Part shown: positions 50,557 through 58,906 of the stretch, in pieces
Numbering within the stretch: position 1 is the first letter of the stretch
Layout of the letters: every line of letters begins with the position of its first letter
NCBI RefSeq assembly: GCF_029433095.1
Contig: NZ_JARNTX010000004.1
Coordinates: 487,966 to 551,965 of the forward strand
Source: Hymenobacter sp. YC55
GTDB lineage: Bacteria; Bacteroidota; Bacteroidia; Cytophagales; Hymenobacteraceae
Direction: 5' to 3'
Length of the DNA: 64,000 nt
Translations under genes and position numbers: made by a program
Notes under the pieces: model-generated
The model's database searches: none
The model's input: only the letters and a program-made list of their open reading frames with translations
Told to the model about the DNA's origin: nothing

Positions 50557-51492
50557 ATGAGCTTGGTCGTAATCGGCTCCGTAGCCTTCGATGCTTTAGA
50601 AACGCCCTTCGGCAAAACCGACAAAATTATCGGTGGCGCTGCTACGTACATCTCCCTTTCGGCTAGCTACTCGCTGAAGCCGGTGAAACTGGTAGCCGTA
50701 GTAGGCGACGATTTTCCGCAATCCGACATCCTGCTTCTCGAAGAGCACGGCGTGAACACGGAAGGTTTGCAAATCAAAGAAGGTGAAAAGTCGTTTTTCT
50801 GGTCGGGAAAGTATTCCAATGACCTGAACTCGCGCGAAACGCTGGTTACCGAACTCAACGTGCTAGCCAATTTCGACCCCATTCTGCCCGACAGCTACCA
50901 AGACTGCAAGTACTTGATGCTTGGCAACTTGGCACCTCAGGTGCAGCGTCTGGTGATTCAGCGCCTTGTCAATCGTCCCAAGCTCATCGTTATGGACACG
51001 ATGAACTTCTGGATGGACGTGGCGCTGGACGAGCTAAAGACAACCATCGAAATGGTGGACGTACTCAGCATCAATGATGAAGAAGCTCGCCAGCTTTCGG
51101 GCCAGCACTCCTTAGTGAAAGCCGCTAAGATTATCATGGGCATGGGCCCTAAGACGGTAATTATTAAGAAGGGCGAACATGGCGCGCTGCTGTTCTGCAA
51201 AAACAAAGTGTTTTATGCGCCAGCGCTGCCCCTAGAAGAAGTGTTTGACCCAACTGGCGCTGGCGACACCTTCGCAGGTGGCTTCATCGGTTACCTCGCC
51301 GCTACCGACGACATCAGCTTCGAGAACATGAAGCGTGCTGTAGTACACGGATCGGCCATGGCTTCTTTCTGCGTAGAGAAGTTCGGTACGGAGCGTTTGC
51401 TGAACCTAACGCCAGAAGAAGTGGAAGCCCGGGAGCAGAAATTTGCTGACCTAGTAGCTGTAGTGCCAGCCACGGCTACGCAGAACGCGTAG
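50557..51492 (+). CDS. PfkB family carbohydrate/nucleoside kinase
   Basis: 311 residues. A ribokinase-like fold: N-terminal GSVAFDALETPFG and GGAATYISLSAS (PfkB signature 1 region), then SINDEEARQLSG and signature 2 DPTGAGDTFAGGFIGYLA with the catalytic Asp (DTF). It would phosphorylate a sugar or nucleoside; the LETPFGKTDKIIGG start resembles the Bacteroidota adenosine/sugar kinase-like group, and the substrate is not clear. The sequence NDEE fits the magnesium-binding NxxE. Cytosolic, monocistronic. A terminator follows at 51519-51572. Confidence 0.9.
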   Translation: MSLVVIGSVAFDALETPFGKTDKIIGGAATYISLSASYSLKPVKLVAVVGDDFPQSDILLLEEHGVNTEGLQIKEGEKSFFWSGKYSNDLNSRETLVTELNVLANFDPILPDSYQDCKYLMLGNLAPQVQRLVIQRLVNRPKLIVMDTMNFWMDVALDELKTTIEMVDVLSINDEEARQLSGQHSLVKAAKIIMGMGPKTVIIKKGEHGALLFCKNKVFYAPALPLEEVFDPTGAGDTFAGGFIGYLAATDDISFENMKRAVVHGSAMASFCVEKFGTERLLNLTPEEVEAREQKFADLVAVVPATATQNA

Positions 51493-51518
51493 CTCCTATA
51501 AGCTGAAGCACAACTTGA

Positions 51519-51572
51519 AAGAAGCCGCCCGAAACTGAAGCTACATATGCTTCAGCTTCCGGCGGCTTCTTC
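51519..51572 (+). terminator. Terminator after the PfkB kinase gene
   Basis: AAGAAGCCGCC and ACTGAAGC in the left arm pair with GCTTCAG and CGGCGGCTTCTT in the right arm, with small internal loops and apical TACATAT. Confidence 0.8.
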
Positions 51573-51658
51573 AATAAACTCTCATTCGTTTTGACAACCC
51601 TATGACAAGCAAGGTGGTAAAAGAGAGAAGAATCCTTCACCCTCTAGCTTCTACTGCC

Positions 51659-51928
51659 ATGTCTAAGCATAAAAAAGAAAACCCCACGTCGAATCAGAAA
51701 ATCAATTCGCCCATGGGCCCCGATGCTCTGAATGGGATGCCTGCTTCCATTGATCCTAGCATGGAGGCGAATGCCGACGGCGTGCAAAACCTGAATCAGA
51801 ACTACATCACCGAAACCGGTAACCAAATCAAGAACAACACACCGGGTGGCAATTTCAACGAAGTGCGTCACTCCCGCATCAACAAGCCTCGCAACAACCC
51901 AAATCCAAGCCAGCAAAATCAGAAGTAG
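51659..51928 (+). CDS. Short hydrophilic, probably disordered protein
   Basis: 89 residues from MSKHKKENPTSNQKINSPMG. It is very rich in Asn (about one residue in five), Gln, Ser and Pro, with no hydrophobic core, signal or membrane segment. The frame opens 19 codons earlier at 51602, but the stretch before 51659 looks like a leader. I do not recognise the family; such proteins are common, lineage-specific and poorly studied in Hymenobacter. The following hairpin shows that it is transcribed as a unit. It follows the PfkB gene but is separated from it by a terminator. Confidence 0.6.
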   Translation: MSKHKKENPTSNQKINSPMGPDALNGMPASIDPSMEANADGVQNLNQNYITETGNQIKNNTPGGNFNEVRHSRINKPRNNPNPSQQNQK

Positions 51929-51948
51929 AAATACTTCTTTATATTCAT

Positions 51949-51983
51949 AAAAAGCCCCTGTTGAAGCTCAACAGGGGCTTTTT
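51949..51983. terminator. Bidirectional terminator
   Basis: AAAAAGCCCCTGTTGA pairs perfectly with TCAACAGGGGCTTTTT around AGC. It lies between the Asn-rich protein gene and the convergent lipoprotein gene. Confidence 0.9.
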
Positions 51984-52019
51984 GTTTTAAAGTATTGTTT
52001 TCAGGCTGTTCGCGTGGTG

Positions 52020-52835
52020 CTAGGGCACCACAGTCAGGCGCACCACGCGAGTATCCACGTCGTCTTTGTCGAAGAAATCTTGCTCGAAGAGGATGGTTTT
52101 GTTGTCGAGCCAGCGCGGCTGCGTACAGCCCCATTCGGTCTGCCGCTCCCACAAAAGGTGAAGGTTGCCATCTTCCACGGCCCATACCTGAAGCCCATTA
52201 GGTTCGTAGCGAGCTAGCACATCGGAGTTGCCGCACACAAAGTGGCGAGCGTCAGGCGAAACCGCCGGCGGACTCCAAACGCGGGTACGGCGGCCCGTGT
52301 GCTGGTTTACTAACAGGTAATAACCGCCCTCATAAAGCCGCACGGCCACCAGCCACTGTTTTATAGCGGGCATCGAGGCTATGTATTCGTAGGCGACGTT
52401 AGTGGCTTCATCTTCGGAGGCATTATTGATGAACCGAAGGGGTTTGGTACGAGTCGGGCGCAGCCACAGGGTAGTATTCTTGCGCTGTACCATTGGGCCA
52501 GCGGTGCGTAACCGAAGGCGTTCTTCGGCTGCAAAGTCGAACGTTGCTTCTTCCTCCGCAGAACTAGGCACGGGAGGAAGCTTCAGTGTTTGGGGCAATT
52601 TCTCGTACACGCCCCGAGAGGCCTGATGGATGGTTAGTACCCGGCCTGGCAGTTGTACCAAGGTGTCGAGGTGGCCGAGGCGGTAGATGCGCGGCGGATT
52701 CGGGCGTGGTAACGGCGCAACTGGGGATGTGGTAGGCACACCCGGTTGCGCCCGCTCAGCGGGGCCTCGGAAAGAACAAGATAATAGGAGTATCGCCAGA
52801 GGCAGCACTACTATCACCGCACGAAGCCGGAACAT
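52020..52835 (-). CDS. Putative lipoprotein, unknown function
   Basis: 271 residues. MFRLRAVIVVLPLAILLLSC is a lipoprotein signal with lipobox LLSC (Cys20). A Pro-rich linker (about 25-55) leads to a mostly beta domain with charged surface: RLRTAGPMVQRKNTTLWLRP, YEGGYYLLVNQHTGRRTRVW, HFVCGNSDVLARYEPNGLQVW and CTQPRWLDNKTILFEQDFF. The repeating W/Y-rich strands suggest a beta-propeller-like or lectin-like fold by eye; I recognise no Pfam family. Attachment to a membrane is predicted. It lies downstream of and in the same direction as the M61 peptidase gene, 28 nt away. Confidence 0.72.
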   Translation of the reverse strand: MFRLRAVIVVLPLAILLLSCSFRGPAERAQPGVPTTSPVAPLPRPNPPRIYRLGHLDTLVQLPGRVLTIHQASRGVYEKLPQTLKLPPVPSSAEEEATFDFAAEERLRLRTAGPMVQRKNTTLWLRPTRTKPLRFINNASEDEATNVAYEYIASMPAIKQWLVAVRLYEGGYYLLVNQHTGRRTRVWSPPAVSPDARHFVCGNSDVLARYEPNGLQVWAVEDGNLHLLWERQTEWGCTQPRWLDNKTILFEQDFFDKDDVDTRVVRLTVVP

Positions 52836-52863
52836 GGAAGTAATTGAAAACTAAACGCCGCGC

Positions 52864-54600
52864 TTAAAACTCCTGCTTCAACCAACTCCGGAAGCTAGCC
52901 TGCTGCTCGGGCGTAGCGTCGGGCAGCTTTTCAATGGTAATCTTTTGCCAAAAACGCTGCCCATCTTGCCCGATCAGGGGCACTGTGAGCAGCCGATTTT
53001 GTCGAAACACGCTGACTTCGTATTGCTGATCTTCTCGGGTGGAAAGCAAACTATGCAAGTTCATTTCCACCCGCCGACCATTCACAGCCACTATTTCATC
53101 GTCGACGGTAAGTGCCGCCGCCGCTGGTGAGCCCGGCAGAATATCGGTTACTTCCGTACGCTCGTTTTTTAGCACCGTGCGAAAGCCGAATACACCTTCC
53201 GATGGGGCTGCATTTTCTTGGATACGGAGCGTGCAGCCCACAAAGCTCAGGGCTTTGTCGAGCGGTTCTTCTAGCGGCGCGGTGCCGTAAATAAATTTGT
53301 CGAAATACGCTTGCATATCGCGCCCTGCTACCTCGTTCACAATCCGTATGTAATCCTGCTCAGTGTACCCAATGCCAGTCTGGCCAAACTCTTCCCATAG
53401 CCGGCGCATCACCTGATCGAGGCTGCGGGCGTGGTTGGAGAGGCGGCGTAGCGTAATATCAAGCAATAGCGCCACTAGGGCTCCTTTGTGGTACACCGAT
53501 ACTTTTCGGTCGGGTATGCCGGCCTTATAGCCGTCTAGCCACAGGTCCATGCTGGCATCGGCTAGGGAAAGGTTGTAGCGCCCGTAGTCGTCGTAGTGCT
53601 TGCGCAAAACCGTGTTCAGTTCCGCGAAATATTGTGCAGCAGTACGCACTCCGGCGCGGGCCAATAGGTACTCTCCATAGTACGTAGTGACACCCTCCGC
53701 AATGAAGCAGGTACGGAAGTAGTTTTCCTTGGAGTAATCGTAGGGCTGCATTTCAGCCGGCCGGATGCTTTTGATGTTCCAGGCGTGAAATAATTCGTGG
53801 CAGCTAACGCCTAGTAATTCCTTGTACAGGCCTTCCGTCATTAGCAGTTCGGCTGGCCCTAGCGTAATTACGGTGGAATTGAGGTGCTCTACGCCGTGGT
53901 AGTGCTTGTAAGGCAAGATCTGGTTCAGGAAATGATAATCCTGCGCCGGAAACGAGCCGAACAATGCAAGCTGCTCTGCGCTAAACGCCCGGAAGTCCGC
54001 AACCAGTCGCGCCCAATCCACGGAGCACTCTCCCTGAATCCAGATGTAGAAGGGTAAGCTCTCTACCTCGTAGTTGCGATATTGTAAGGTAGGACTAGCA
54101 ATAAGAGGCGAATCGGCCAGATGATCGAAATTCTGCGCCTGTAGTGTGTTAGGACCACTTTGTGGCAGGCCACACGCCAATTGCCAACCATCAGGAAGTT
54201 GTAGCTGCACCTGACAAGGCTCTTGTTGCCGGCCTTCTATGTACATAAACCCTTGCACGGGGTTTAAATAGAGCTGCGTTTCATCTAGCCACGAGCCGCC
54301 GGCATCCATTTGATGGGCGTAAAAGTTGTAGTGCACCTGTACCGTCCGGCCCAATGCACCCGTTACTTCCCAACGGTCTTTCGTGAGCTTGCGCGATGGT
54401 AATACTTCCTGCGAAGCGGCATCAATTATCTCTACGCGTTGAATCTTCTGGGCGAAATTCTGTAGCTCGTAGCGTCCGGGCCGCCAGGCAGGCAATTGCA
54501 ATTCCAGCGTTTCGGGGCCCTCTTTCGGGACCTCGAAAGTCATTTGCATCTGCACGAAAAAAGTAAGCGGGTTCTCGAACGAAACGTAATAGTGAATCAT
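52864..54600 (-). CDS. M61 family peptidase (glycyl aminopeptidase) with PDZ domain
   Basis: 578 residues. The N-terminal beta domain (about 1-165, Peptidase_M61_N: MIHYYVSFENPLTFFVQMQM) precedes the zinc-binding HELFHAWNIKSIRP (H268, E269, H272), with a later Glu ligand in the FIAEGVTTYYGEY region (about 298). A PDZ domain (about 470-545, LPGSPAAAALTVDDEIVAVNG) completes the usual M61 layout. No signal peptide is apparent, so the location is uncertain; many relatives are cytosolic. It is a metallo-aminopeptidase preferring N-terminal Gly or Ala by family knowledge. A likely two-gene unit with the downstream lipoprotein. Confidence 0.92.
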   Translation of the reverse strand: MIHYYVSFENPLTFFVQMQMTFEVPKEGPETLELQLPAWRPGRYELQNFAQKIQRVEIIDAASQEVLPSRKLTKDRWEVTGALGRTVQVHYNFYAHQMDAGGSWLDETQLYLNPVQGFMYIEGRQQEPCQVQLQLPDGWQLACGLPQSGPNTLQAQNFDHLADSPLIASPTLQYRNYEVESLPFYIWIQGECSVDWARLVADFRAFSAEQLALFGSFPAQDYHFLNQILPYKHYHGVEHLNSTVITLGPAELLMTEGLYKELLGVSCHELFHAWNIKSIRPAEMQPYDYSKENYFRTCFIAEGVTTYYGEYLLARAGVRTAAQYFAELNTVLRKHYDDYGRYNLSLADASMDLWLDGYKAGIPDRKVSVYHKGALVALLLDITLRRLSNHARSLDQVMRRLWEEFGQTGIGYTEQDYIRIVNEVAGRDMQAYFDKFIYGTAPLEEPLDKALSFVGCTLRIQENAAPSEGVFGFRTVLKNERTEVTDILPGSPAAAALTVDDEIVAVNGRRVEMNLHSLLSTREDQQYEVSVFRQNRLLTVPLIGQDGQRFWQKITIEKLPDATPEQQASFRSWLKQEF

Positions 54601-54773
54601 AGAAACGCGGAGCGGGTAGGCAGAAAACCTGGTGTAAAGCTACGGCTATCCGGTTGAAAAACGCGGATAAAACGTGTGCTTTGATACGGGCAAAGCTGGA
54701 GTTGCGACTAGGGTAAGCAACCGAAAATCTTATGATTGCTAGCAACAACTGACAGAAAAAAGGTGGCAACAGC

Positions 54774-54805
54774 TTTGTCTTTTTAAACTCAAGCTCGTAC
54801 CTTTG
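54774..54805 (+). promoter_or_regulatory. Promoter of rpmH-rnpA
   Basis: TTTG at 54774-54777, 20-nt spacer, TACCTTTG at 54798-54805. The transcript would start near 54810, about 32 nt before rpmH. Confidence 0.65.
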
Positions 54806-54841
54806 CCGGCCTTACTTGTCACTGAGCCATTTAACTATATC

Positions 54842-55000
54842 ATGAAACGTACCTTCCAGCCTTCGCAGCGCAAACGCCGCAACAAGCATGGCTTCCGCTC
54901 ACGCATGGAAACCGCCAACGGCCGCAACGTGCTAGCCCGCCGCCGTGCCAAAGGCCGCAAGCGCCTGACTGTATCCGACGAAGGCCGCCACAAGCGCTAA
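54842..55000 (+). CDS. rpmH: 50S ribosomal protein L34
   Basis: 52 residues, MKRTFQPSQRKRRNKHGFRS and RMETANGRNVLARRRAKGRKRL, a complete match to bacterial L34. It is a small, very basic protein of the large subunit. The upstream frame to 54803 is open but L34 always starts MKRTFQPS. It leads the classic rpmH-rnpA operon, with rnpA 6 nt downstream. Confidence 0.97.
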   Translation: MKRTFQPSQRKRRNKHGFRSRMETANGRNVLARRRAKGRKRLTVSDEGRHKR

Positions 55001-55006
55001 GCGCCT

Positions 55007-55480
55007 GTGAGTAACCTCTTGCCGTCTGGCGTTTCACCTGTAGGAGAGAAGCCAGAGGATAGGGTTCGTTCCTACTCGTTTTCGAAAGAAGAACACCTGT
55101 GCCGTAAAAAGCTCATCGATGAGCTTTTCGGTCGGGGTTCTTCTTTTGGTTTATACCCCCTCCGATTGGTGTGGCTGCCTACCGAGGCCCCCACTGCCGC
55201 GCCCCCACAGGTGCTGGTTAGCGTGAGCAAGCGCAATTTTAAGCGTGCCGTCGACCGGAATAATTTAAAGCGTCTTATGCGCGAGGCCTACCGCCTCAAC
55301 AAGCACCGCCTCACCGAAGTGGATGGTGGTCATCCCATTAGGCTACTCGCAATTATCTACACCGGCAAAGAAAAAAAGCCTTTCGCGCTGGTTGAAAAAA
55401 AATTAATTTCAGGGCTGGAGCGTTTATTAACCGAACCCTTCGTTGCACCCGCAACAAAGGACCGAAAAAAGCGTCCTTGA
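55007..55480 (+). CDS. rnpA: Ribonuclease P protein component
   Basis: 157 residues from GTG (MSNLLPSGVSPVGEKPEDRV). The protein subunit of RNase P, which helps the RNA subunit trim tRNA 5' ends. The RnpA signature is FKRAVDRNNLKRLMREAYRLN (about 85-105) with the conserved RNR-like basic helix, preceded by the beta-sheet SYSFSKEEHLCRKKLIDELF. It is longer than E. coli RnpA by a charged N-terminal head. rnpA follows rpmH by 6 nt; the yidD/yidC genes that follow in many bacteria are absent, replaced by an S41 peptidase gene. Confidence 0.93.
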   Translation: MSNLLPSGVSPVGEKPEDRVRSYSFSKEEHLCRKKLIDELFGRGSSFGLYPLRLVWLPTEAPTAAPPQVLVSVSKRNFKRAVDRNNLKRLMREAYRLNKHRLTEVDGGHPIRLLAIIYTGKEKKPFALVEKKLISGLERLLTEPFVAPATKDRKKRP

Positions 55481-55581
55481 ATTAGTCGTAGCTTCACTGA
55501 CTGCCGCGGCACCATTTGTTCTTGCCAATAGGCTTCTTGTTGTGAAGCAGCTAGTGGTAAGGGTTATACCAGCCTTCATTT

Positions 55582-57279
55582 ATGCGTAAAAAGTCTATTG
55601 TGGCCGGGTTGCTTCTGGGGGGAGCCACACTGCTATCTGTTGCCGCCTCTTCGGCCGACAACGAGCGATATTTCGAAATTGCTAAGAACCTCGACATATT
55701 CGCTACTCTCTTCAAGGAAGTAAATACCTATTACGTGGACGAGGTGCCACCCGCTAAACTGGTAAAGACGGGTATCGACGCCATGCTGAAGTCGCTCGAT
55801 CCGTATACCAACTATATCCCGGAAGATGATATCGAGGATTTCCGCACGTTAACCACCGGCCAGTATGGCGGTATCGGAGCGGTAGTAATCAAGCGTGGTG
55901 GCAAAACAGTTGTGCAGGCAGCTTACGAAGGCTATCCGGCTCAGAAAGCTGGCTTGCTACCTGGCGACGAAATCATGACTATCAACGGCGTCAACGTTGA
56001 GAAAAAGAACAACAACGACATCAGTAAACTGCTGAAAGGGCAGGCCAACTCCTTGGTAAAGCTGATGGTGACCCGCTACGGCCAAGACGCACCAGTTGAA
56101 ATTAACATCACTCGCGACAAAATTCAGGTGGACAATGTGCCGTACTACGGCATGCTGACCAACGACATCGGCTACTTCCAGCTCGCCGGCTTCACAGTAG
56201 ATGCAGGTAAGGAAGTGCGTATGGCCCTCACCAAGCTCAAAGAGCAGGGGGCCAAGAAAATAGTGTTTGACATCCGCGACAATCCCGGCGGCCTGCTTAA
56301 TGAATCGGTTAATATCTCCAACCTGTTTGTGGATAAAGGTCTCGACATTGTAAGTACCAAGGGCAAGGTGACGGAGTGGAATAAAACTTACAAAGCCCTC
56401 GACGTACCCTTCGATACGCAGATTCCAGTCGCCATCATTACTTCCAACCGCTCGGCTTCCGCTTCTGAAATCGTGTCGGGTGTGTTGCAGGATTACGACC
56501 GGGCCGTGGTGATAGGAGAGAGGACCTTCGGCAAAGGCTTGGTACAGGCCACCCGACCACTCAGCTACAACTCGCAGCTAAAAGTAACGACTGCCAAATA
56601 CTACATCCCAAGCGGCCGTTGCATCCAGGAAATCGACTACGCCCACCGTGCTGATGACGGTACGCTAGGTAAGGTGCCAGATTCTTTGCGCACGGCCTTC
56701 AAAACCCAAGCTGGCCGTACCGTGTACGATGGTGGCGGTGTAGCACCCGACGTGGAGGTGCAGGACCGCGAAATTGCCGACATCACCCGTGTGTTATTGC
56801 AGAAGAGCTACCTCTTCGATTACGCTACCCGCTACCGCGCCGAACACTCTACCATTGCGCCGGCTCGGCAGTTTAAGCTTGCTGATGCCGAGTACCAGAA
56901 ATTCGTGGACTTCCTAAAAGGCAAAGACATCAGCTACAGCACCGACGCTGAAAAGTCATTGGCTGACCTCACAAAGAAGGTGAAGGAAGAAAAGCACTAC
57001 GATGACGTGAAAACCGAGTTGGAAGCTATGCGCCGCAAGGTGAGCACCAACAAGAGCAACGATTTGATTCGCTTCAAACCAGAAATCAAAGACTTGCTGG
57101 AGCAGGAAATCGTGTCGCGTTACTACTTCCAGAAAGGCCAGATTGAAGCCACCTTCGACGACGACCCCAACATTCTGATGGCTATGAGCGTGCTCAACGA
57201 CCCCAACCGTTATGCTGCCTTATTGCGCCCAAGCGGCAGAGCCGCTAGTAGCACGAAGGGAACTGGCTCGAACAAATAA
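55582..57279 (+). CDS. S41 family C-terminal processing peptidase (Ctp)
   Basis: 565 residues. A signal peptide or anchor (about 1-25, KKSIVAGLLLGGATLLSVAA) is followed by the peptidase: helical start (LFKEVNTYYVDEV), PDZ domain (about 85-170, AAYEGYPAQKAGLLPGDEIM), and the S41 core with catalytic Ser293 in NRSASASEIVSG and Lys318 in ERTFGKGLVQ. The Ser-Lys pair spacing of 25 matches E. coli Tsp. A long C-terminal helical region (about 410-550, DUF-like tail) is typical of Bacteroidota. It cleaves proteins at or near their C-terminus in the periplasm. Confidence 0.93.
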   Translation: MRKKSIVAGLLLGGATLLSVAASSADNERYFEIAKNLDIFATLFKEVNTYYVDEVPPAKLVKTGIDAMLKSLDPYTNYIPEDDIEDFRTLTTGQYGGIGAVVIKRGGKTVVQAAYEGYPAQKAGLLPGDEIMTINGVNVEKKNNNDISKLLKGQANSLVKLMVTRYGQDAPVEINITRDKIQVDNVPYYGMLTNDIGYFQLAGFTVDAGKEVRMALTKLKEQGAKKIVFDIRDNPGGLLNESVNISNLFVDKGLDIVSTKGKVTEWNKTYKALDVPFDTQIPVAIITSNRSASASEIVSGVLQDYDRAVVIGERTFGKGLVQATRPLSYNSQLKVTTAKYYIPSGRCIQEIDYAHRADDGTLGKVPDSLRTAFKTQAGRTVYDGGGVAPDVEVQDREIADITRVLLQKSYLFDYATRYRAEHSTIAPARQFKLADAEYQKFVDFLKGKDISYSTDAEKSLADLTKKVKEEKHYDDVKTELEAMRRKVSTNKSNDLIRFKPEIKDLLEQEIVSRYYFQKGQIEATFDDDPNILMAMSVLNDPNRYAALLRPSGRAASSTKGTGSNK

Positions 57280-57301
57280 TAACTGATACTTCTAATTACA
57301 G

Positions 57302-57332
57302 AAAGCAGACTCAGCCCCGAGCCTGCTTTTTT
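57302..57332 (+). terminator. Terminator after the S41 peptidase gene
   Basis: AAAGCAG and CTC in the left arm pair with GAG and CTGCTTT in the right, with one mismatch on each side of the CTC/GAG step, and a T run follows. Confidence 0.7.
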
Positions 57333-57419
57333 GTTGCGCTTTATTTGACGTGAATTCATAAGTAGCTATTCATAAGCTTGGCTCTGAAATGGCAGAAGGT
57401 GAAGCCGTATCTTTGCCCT

Positions 57420-58118
57420 ATGCCCAACCTCATCCTTTCCCTCGAAACCTCGTCACCCGTTTGCTCCGTTGCCTTACACCAATTAAGTGATGGCAACTTA
57501 CTGGGACAGACGGAGCTACGATTGGAAAAGTCGCACTCCTCTCACTTAAGCGTACTGGTGAGCCAACTGCTGGAAAACAGCCAGCATACCTTGCAAGATG
57601 TAGCAGCCGTAGCTGTTTCCGACGGGCCGGGTTCCTATACAGGGCTGCGGATTGGAGCTGCTGCCGCCAAGGGCTTGTGTTATGCACTCAACATTCCGTT
57701 GGTAGCCGTGAGTACCTTGCAAGCACTGGCCCAGCAGGTGGCAGCCGTGACTGCTTCCGCTGAAGATATTTTATTCTGTCCTATGCTTGATGCGCGGCGG
57801 ATGGAGGTGTACTCAGCCGTTTACACGCACGATGGACAAGAAATAGTAGCTCCTACGCCGCTAGTGCTCGATTCTGATACGCTGGCCGAACAATTAGCCC
57901 ACCATCGTTTGTTATGCTTTGGTAACGGCGCAACGAAGTTTCAGCCGCTGGTTGCCAACAATCCTAACGCTAGCTTCTTAACTGGTATCGAGCCTTCGGC
58001 TATGGCCGTGGGGGCATTAGCAGTGGAAGCGTATCGGCGTGGTGAATTTCGGGACGTAGCTTATTACGAGCCATTCTATTTGAAAGAAGTATACACTACG
58101 ACACCCAAAGTGAAATAG
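57420..58118 (+). CDS. tsaB: tRNA threonylcarbamoyladenosine synthesis protein TsaB
   Basis: 232 residues from MPNLILSLETSSPVCSVALH. It is the ATPase-fold partner of TsaD in making the t6A37 modification of ANN-decoding tRNAs. Marks are NLILSLETSSPVCSVAL (ASKHA-like strand), HSSHLSVLVSQLL, VAVSDGPGSYTGLRIGAAAAKG and DARRMEVYSAVY. The domain is only half of a TsaD-like fold, as expected. The longer frame from 57378 is rejected because the conserved N-terminus begins at 57420. TATCTTTG at 57408-57415 ends 4 nt before the ATG, so the message may be leaderless. Confidence 0.93.
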   Translation: MPNLILSLETSSPVCSVALHQLSDGNLLGQTELRLEKSHSSHLSVLVSQLLENSQHTLQDVAAVAVSDGPGSYTGLRIGAAAAKGLCYALNIPLVAVSTLQALAQQVAAVTASAEDILFCPMLDARRMEVYSAVYTHDGQEIVAPTPLVLDSDTLAEQLAHHRLLCFGNGATKFQPLVANNPNASFLTGIEPSAMAVGALAVEAYRRGEFRDVAYYEPFYLKEVYTTTPKVK

Positions 58119-58217
58119 CAGCAAAAAGGGCCTGCTCAGTTCGTTGTCATCAGTTGCCCTATTTATCCGACATCGTCAATCGATTCGCCAAGTTGGAGCT
58201 TGGCGTTACAACTTGCC

Positions 58218-58733
58218 ATGGAAGACATCATTGTTAACCGCGTAGCGCAAAGCGCCCTTACTTCTCTCAATCTGGAAGAATTCATTCATCCCGGTGAGCG
58301 AGTTGTGTATGATATTAAAGAGAACCTTTTCCATGGGCTGATGCTGCGCGAAAAGGATTTTCGGGAGTTTATCAAAACTCATGACTGGAGCCAGTATGAT
58401 GGTAAGAATGTAGCCATCATTTGCTCGACCGATGCCATTGTGCCTACCTGGGCCTATATGCTGCTAGCCAGTAAGCTCCAAGGCCACGCGCATCGTTACG
58501 TGTTTGGTAATCTGGAAGCGCTTGAGCAGGAGTTGTTCCATGAAGCTATTGCCAGCATCGATGCCGAAGAGTACCGCGACGCGAAAGTGGTGGTGAAGGG
58601 TTGTGGTGAAAAGCCCGTACCTACGTATGCCTACGTGGCCATCATGCAGAAACTGCTGCCCGTGACGTCAAGCATTATGTACGGGGAGCCTTGCAGCACA
58701 GTGCCACTGTACAAGCGCCCTAAGGTAGTGTAA
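58218..58733 (+). CDS. DUF2480 family protein
   Basis: 171 residues. MEDIIVNRVAQSALTSLNLEEF starts a family found almost only in Bacteroidota. Other conserved stretches are LFHGLMLREKDFREFIKTHDW, AIICSTDAIVPTWAYMLLAS and VVVKGCGEKPVPTYAYVAIM. Soluble, cytosolic, function not known; the conserved Cys and Asp residues (CSTDA, KGCGEKP) suggest a ligand-binding or catalytic site, which is a guess. The ATG at 58218 is preferred to 58200. It lies downstream of tsaB (100 nt) in the same direction and is followed by a terminator. Confidence 0.88.
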   Translation: MEDIIVNRVAQSALTSLNLEEFIHPGERVVYDIKENLFHGLMLREKDFREFIKTHDWSQYDGKNVAIICSTDAIVPTWAYMLLASKLQGHAHRYVFGNLEALEQELFHEAIASIDAEEYRDAKVVVKGCGEKPVPTYAYVAIMQKLLPVTSSIMYGEPCSTVPLYKRPKVV

Positions 58734-58772
58734 GCTCACCAGCCGGACCTTTCTTCGGGTAGATATTTGATT

Positions 58773-58819
58773 AAGCAACAAGCCCCTGCGCCCTTACAAG
58801 CGCCAGGGGCTTGTTGCTT
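58773..58819 (+). terminator. Terminator after the DUF2480 gene
   Basis: AAGCAACAAGCCCCTG pairs perfectly with CAGGGGCTTGTTGCTT; the loop has an inner GCGC pairing. Confidence 0.85.
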
Positions 58820-58906
58820 TATGTAGTATTCTGCGAGAAGTAAATGAAACGGTCGGTGAACACAGTCACTGCAACTTTGCATCTTTAGCTCCGCAATTAC
58901 CTCCCC

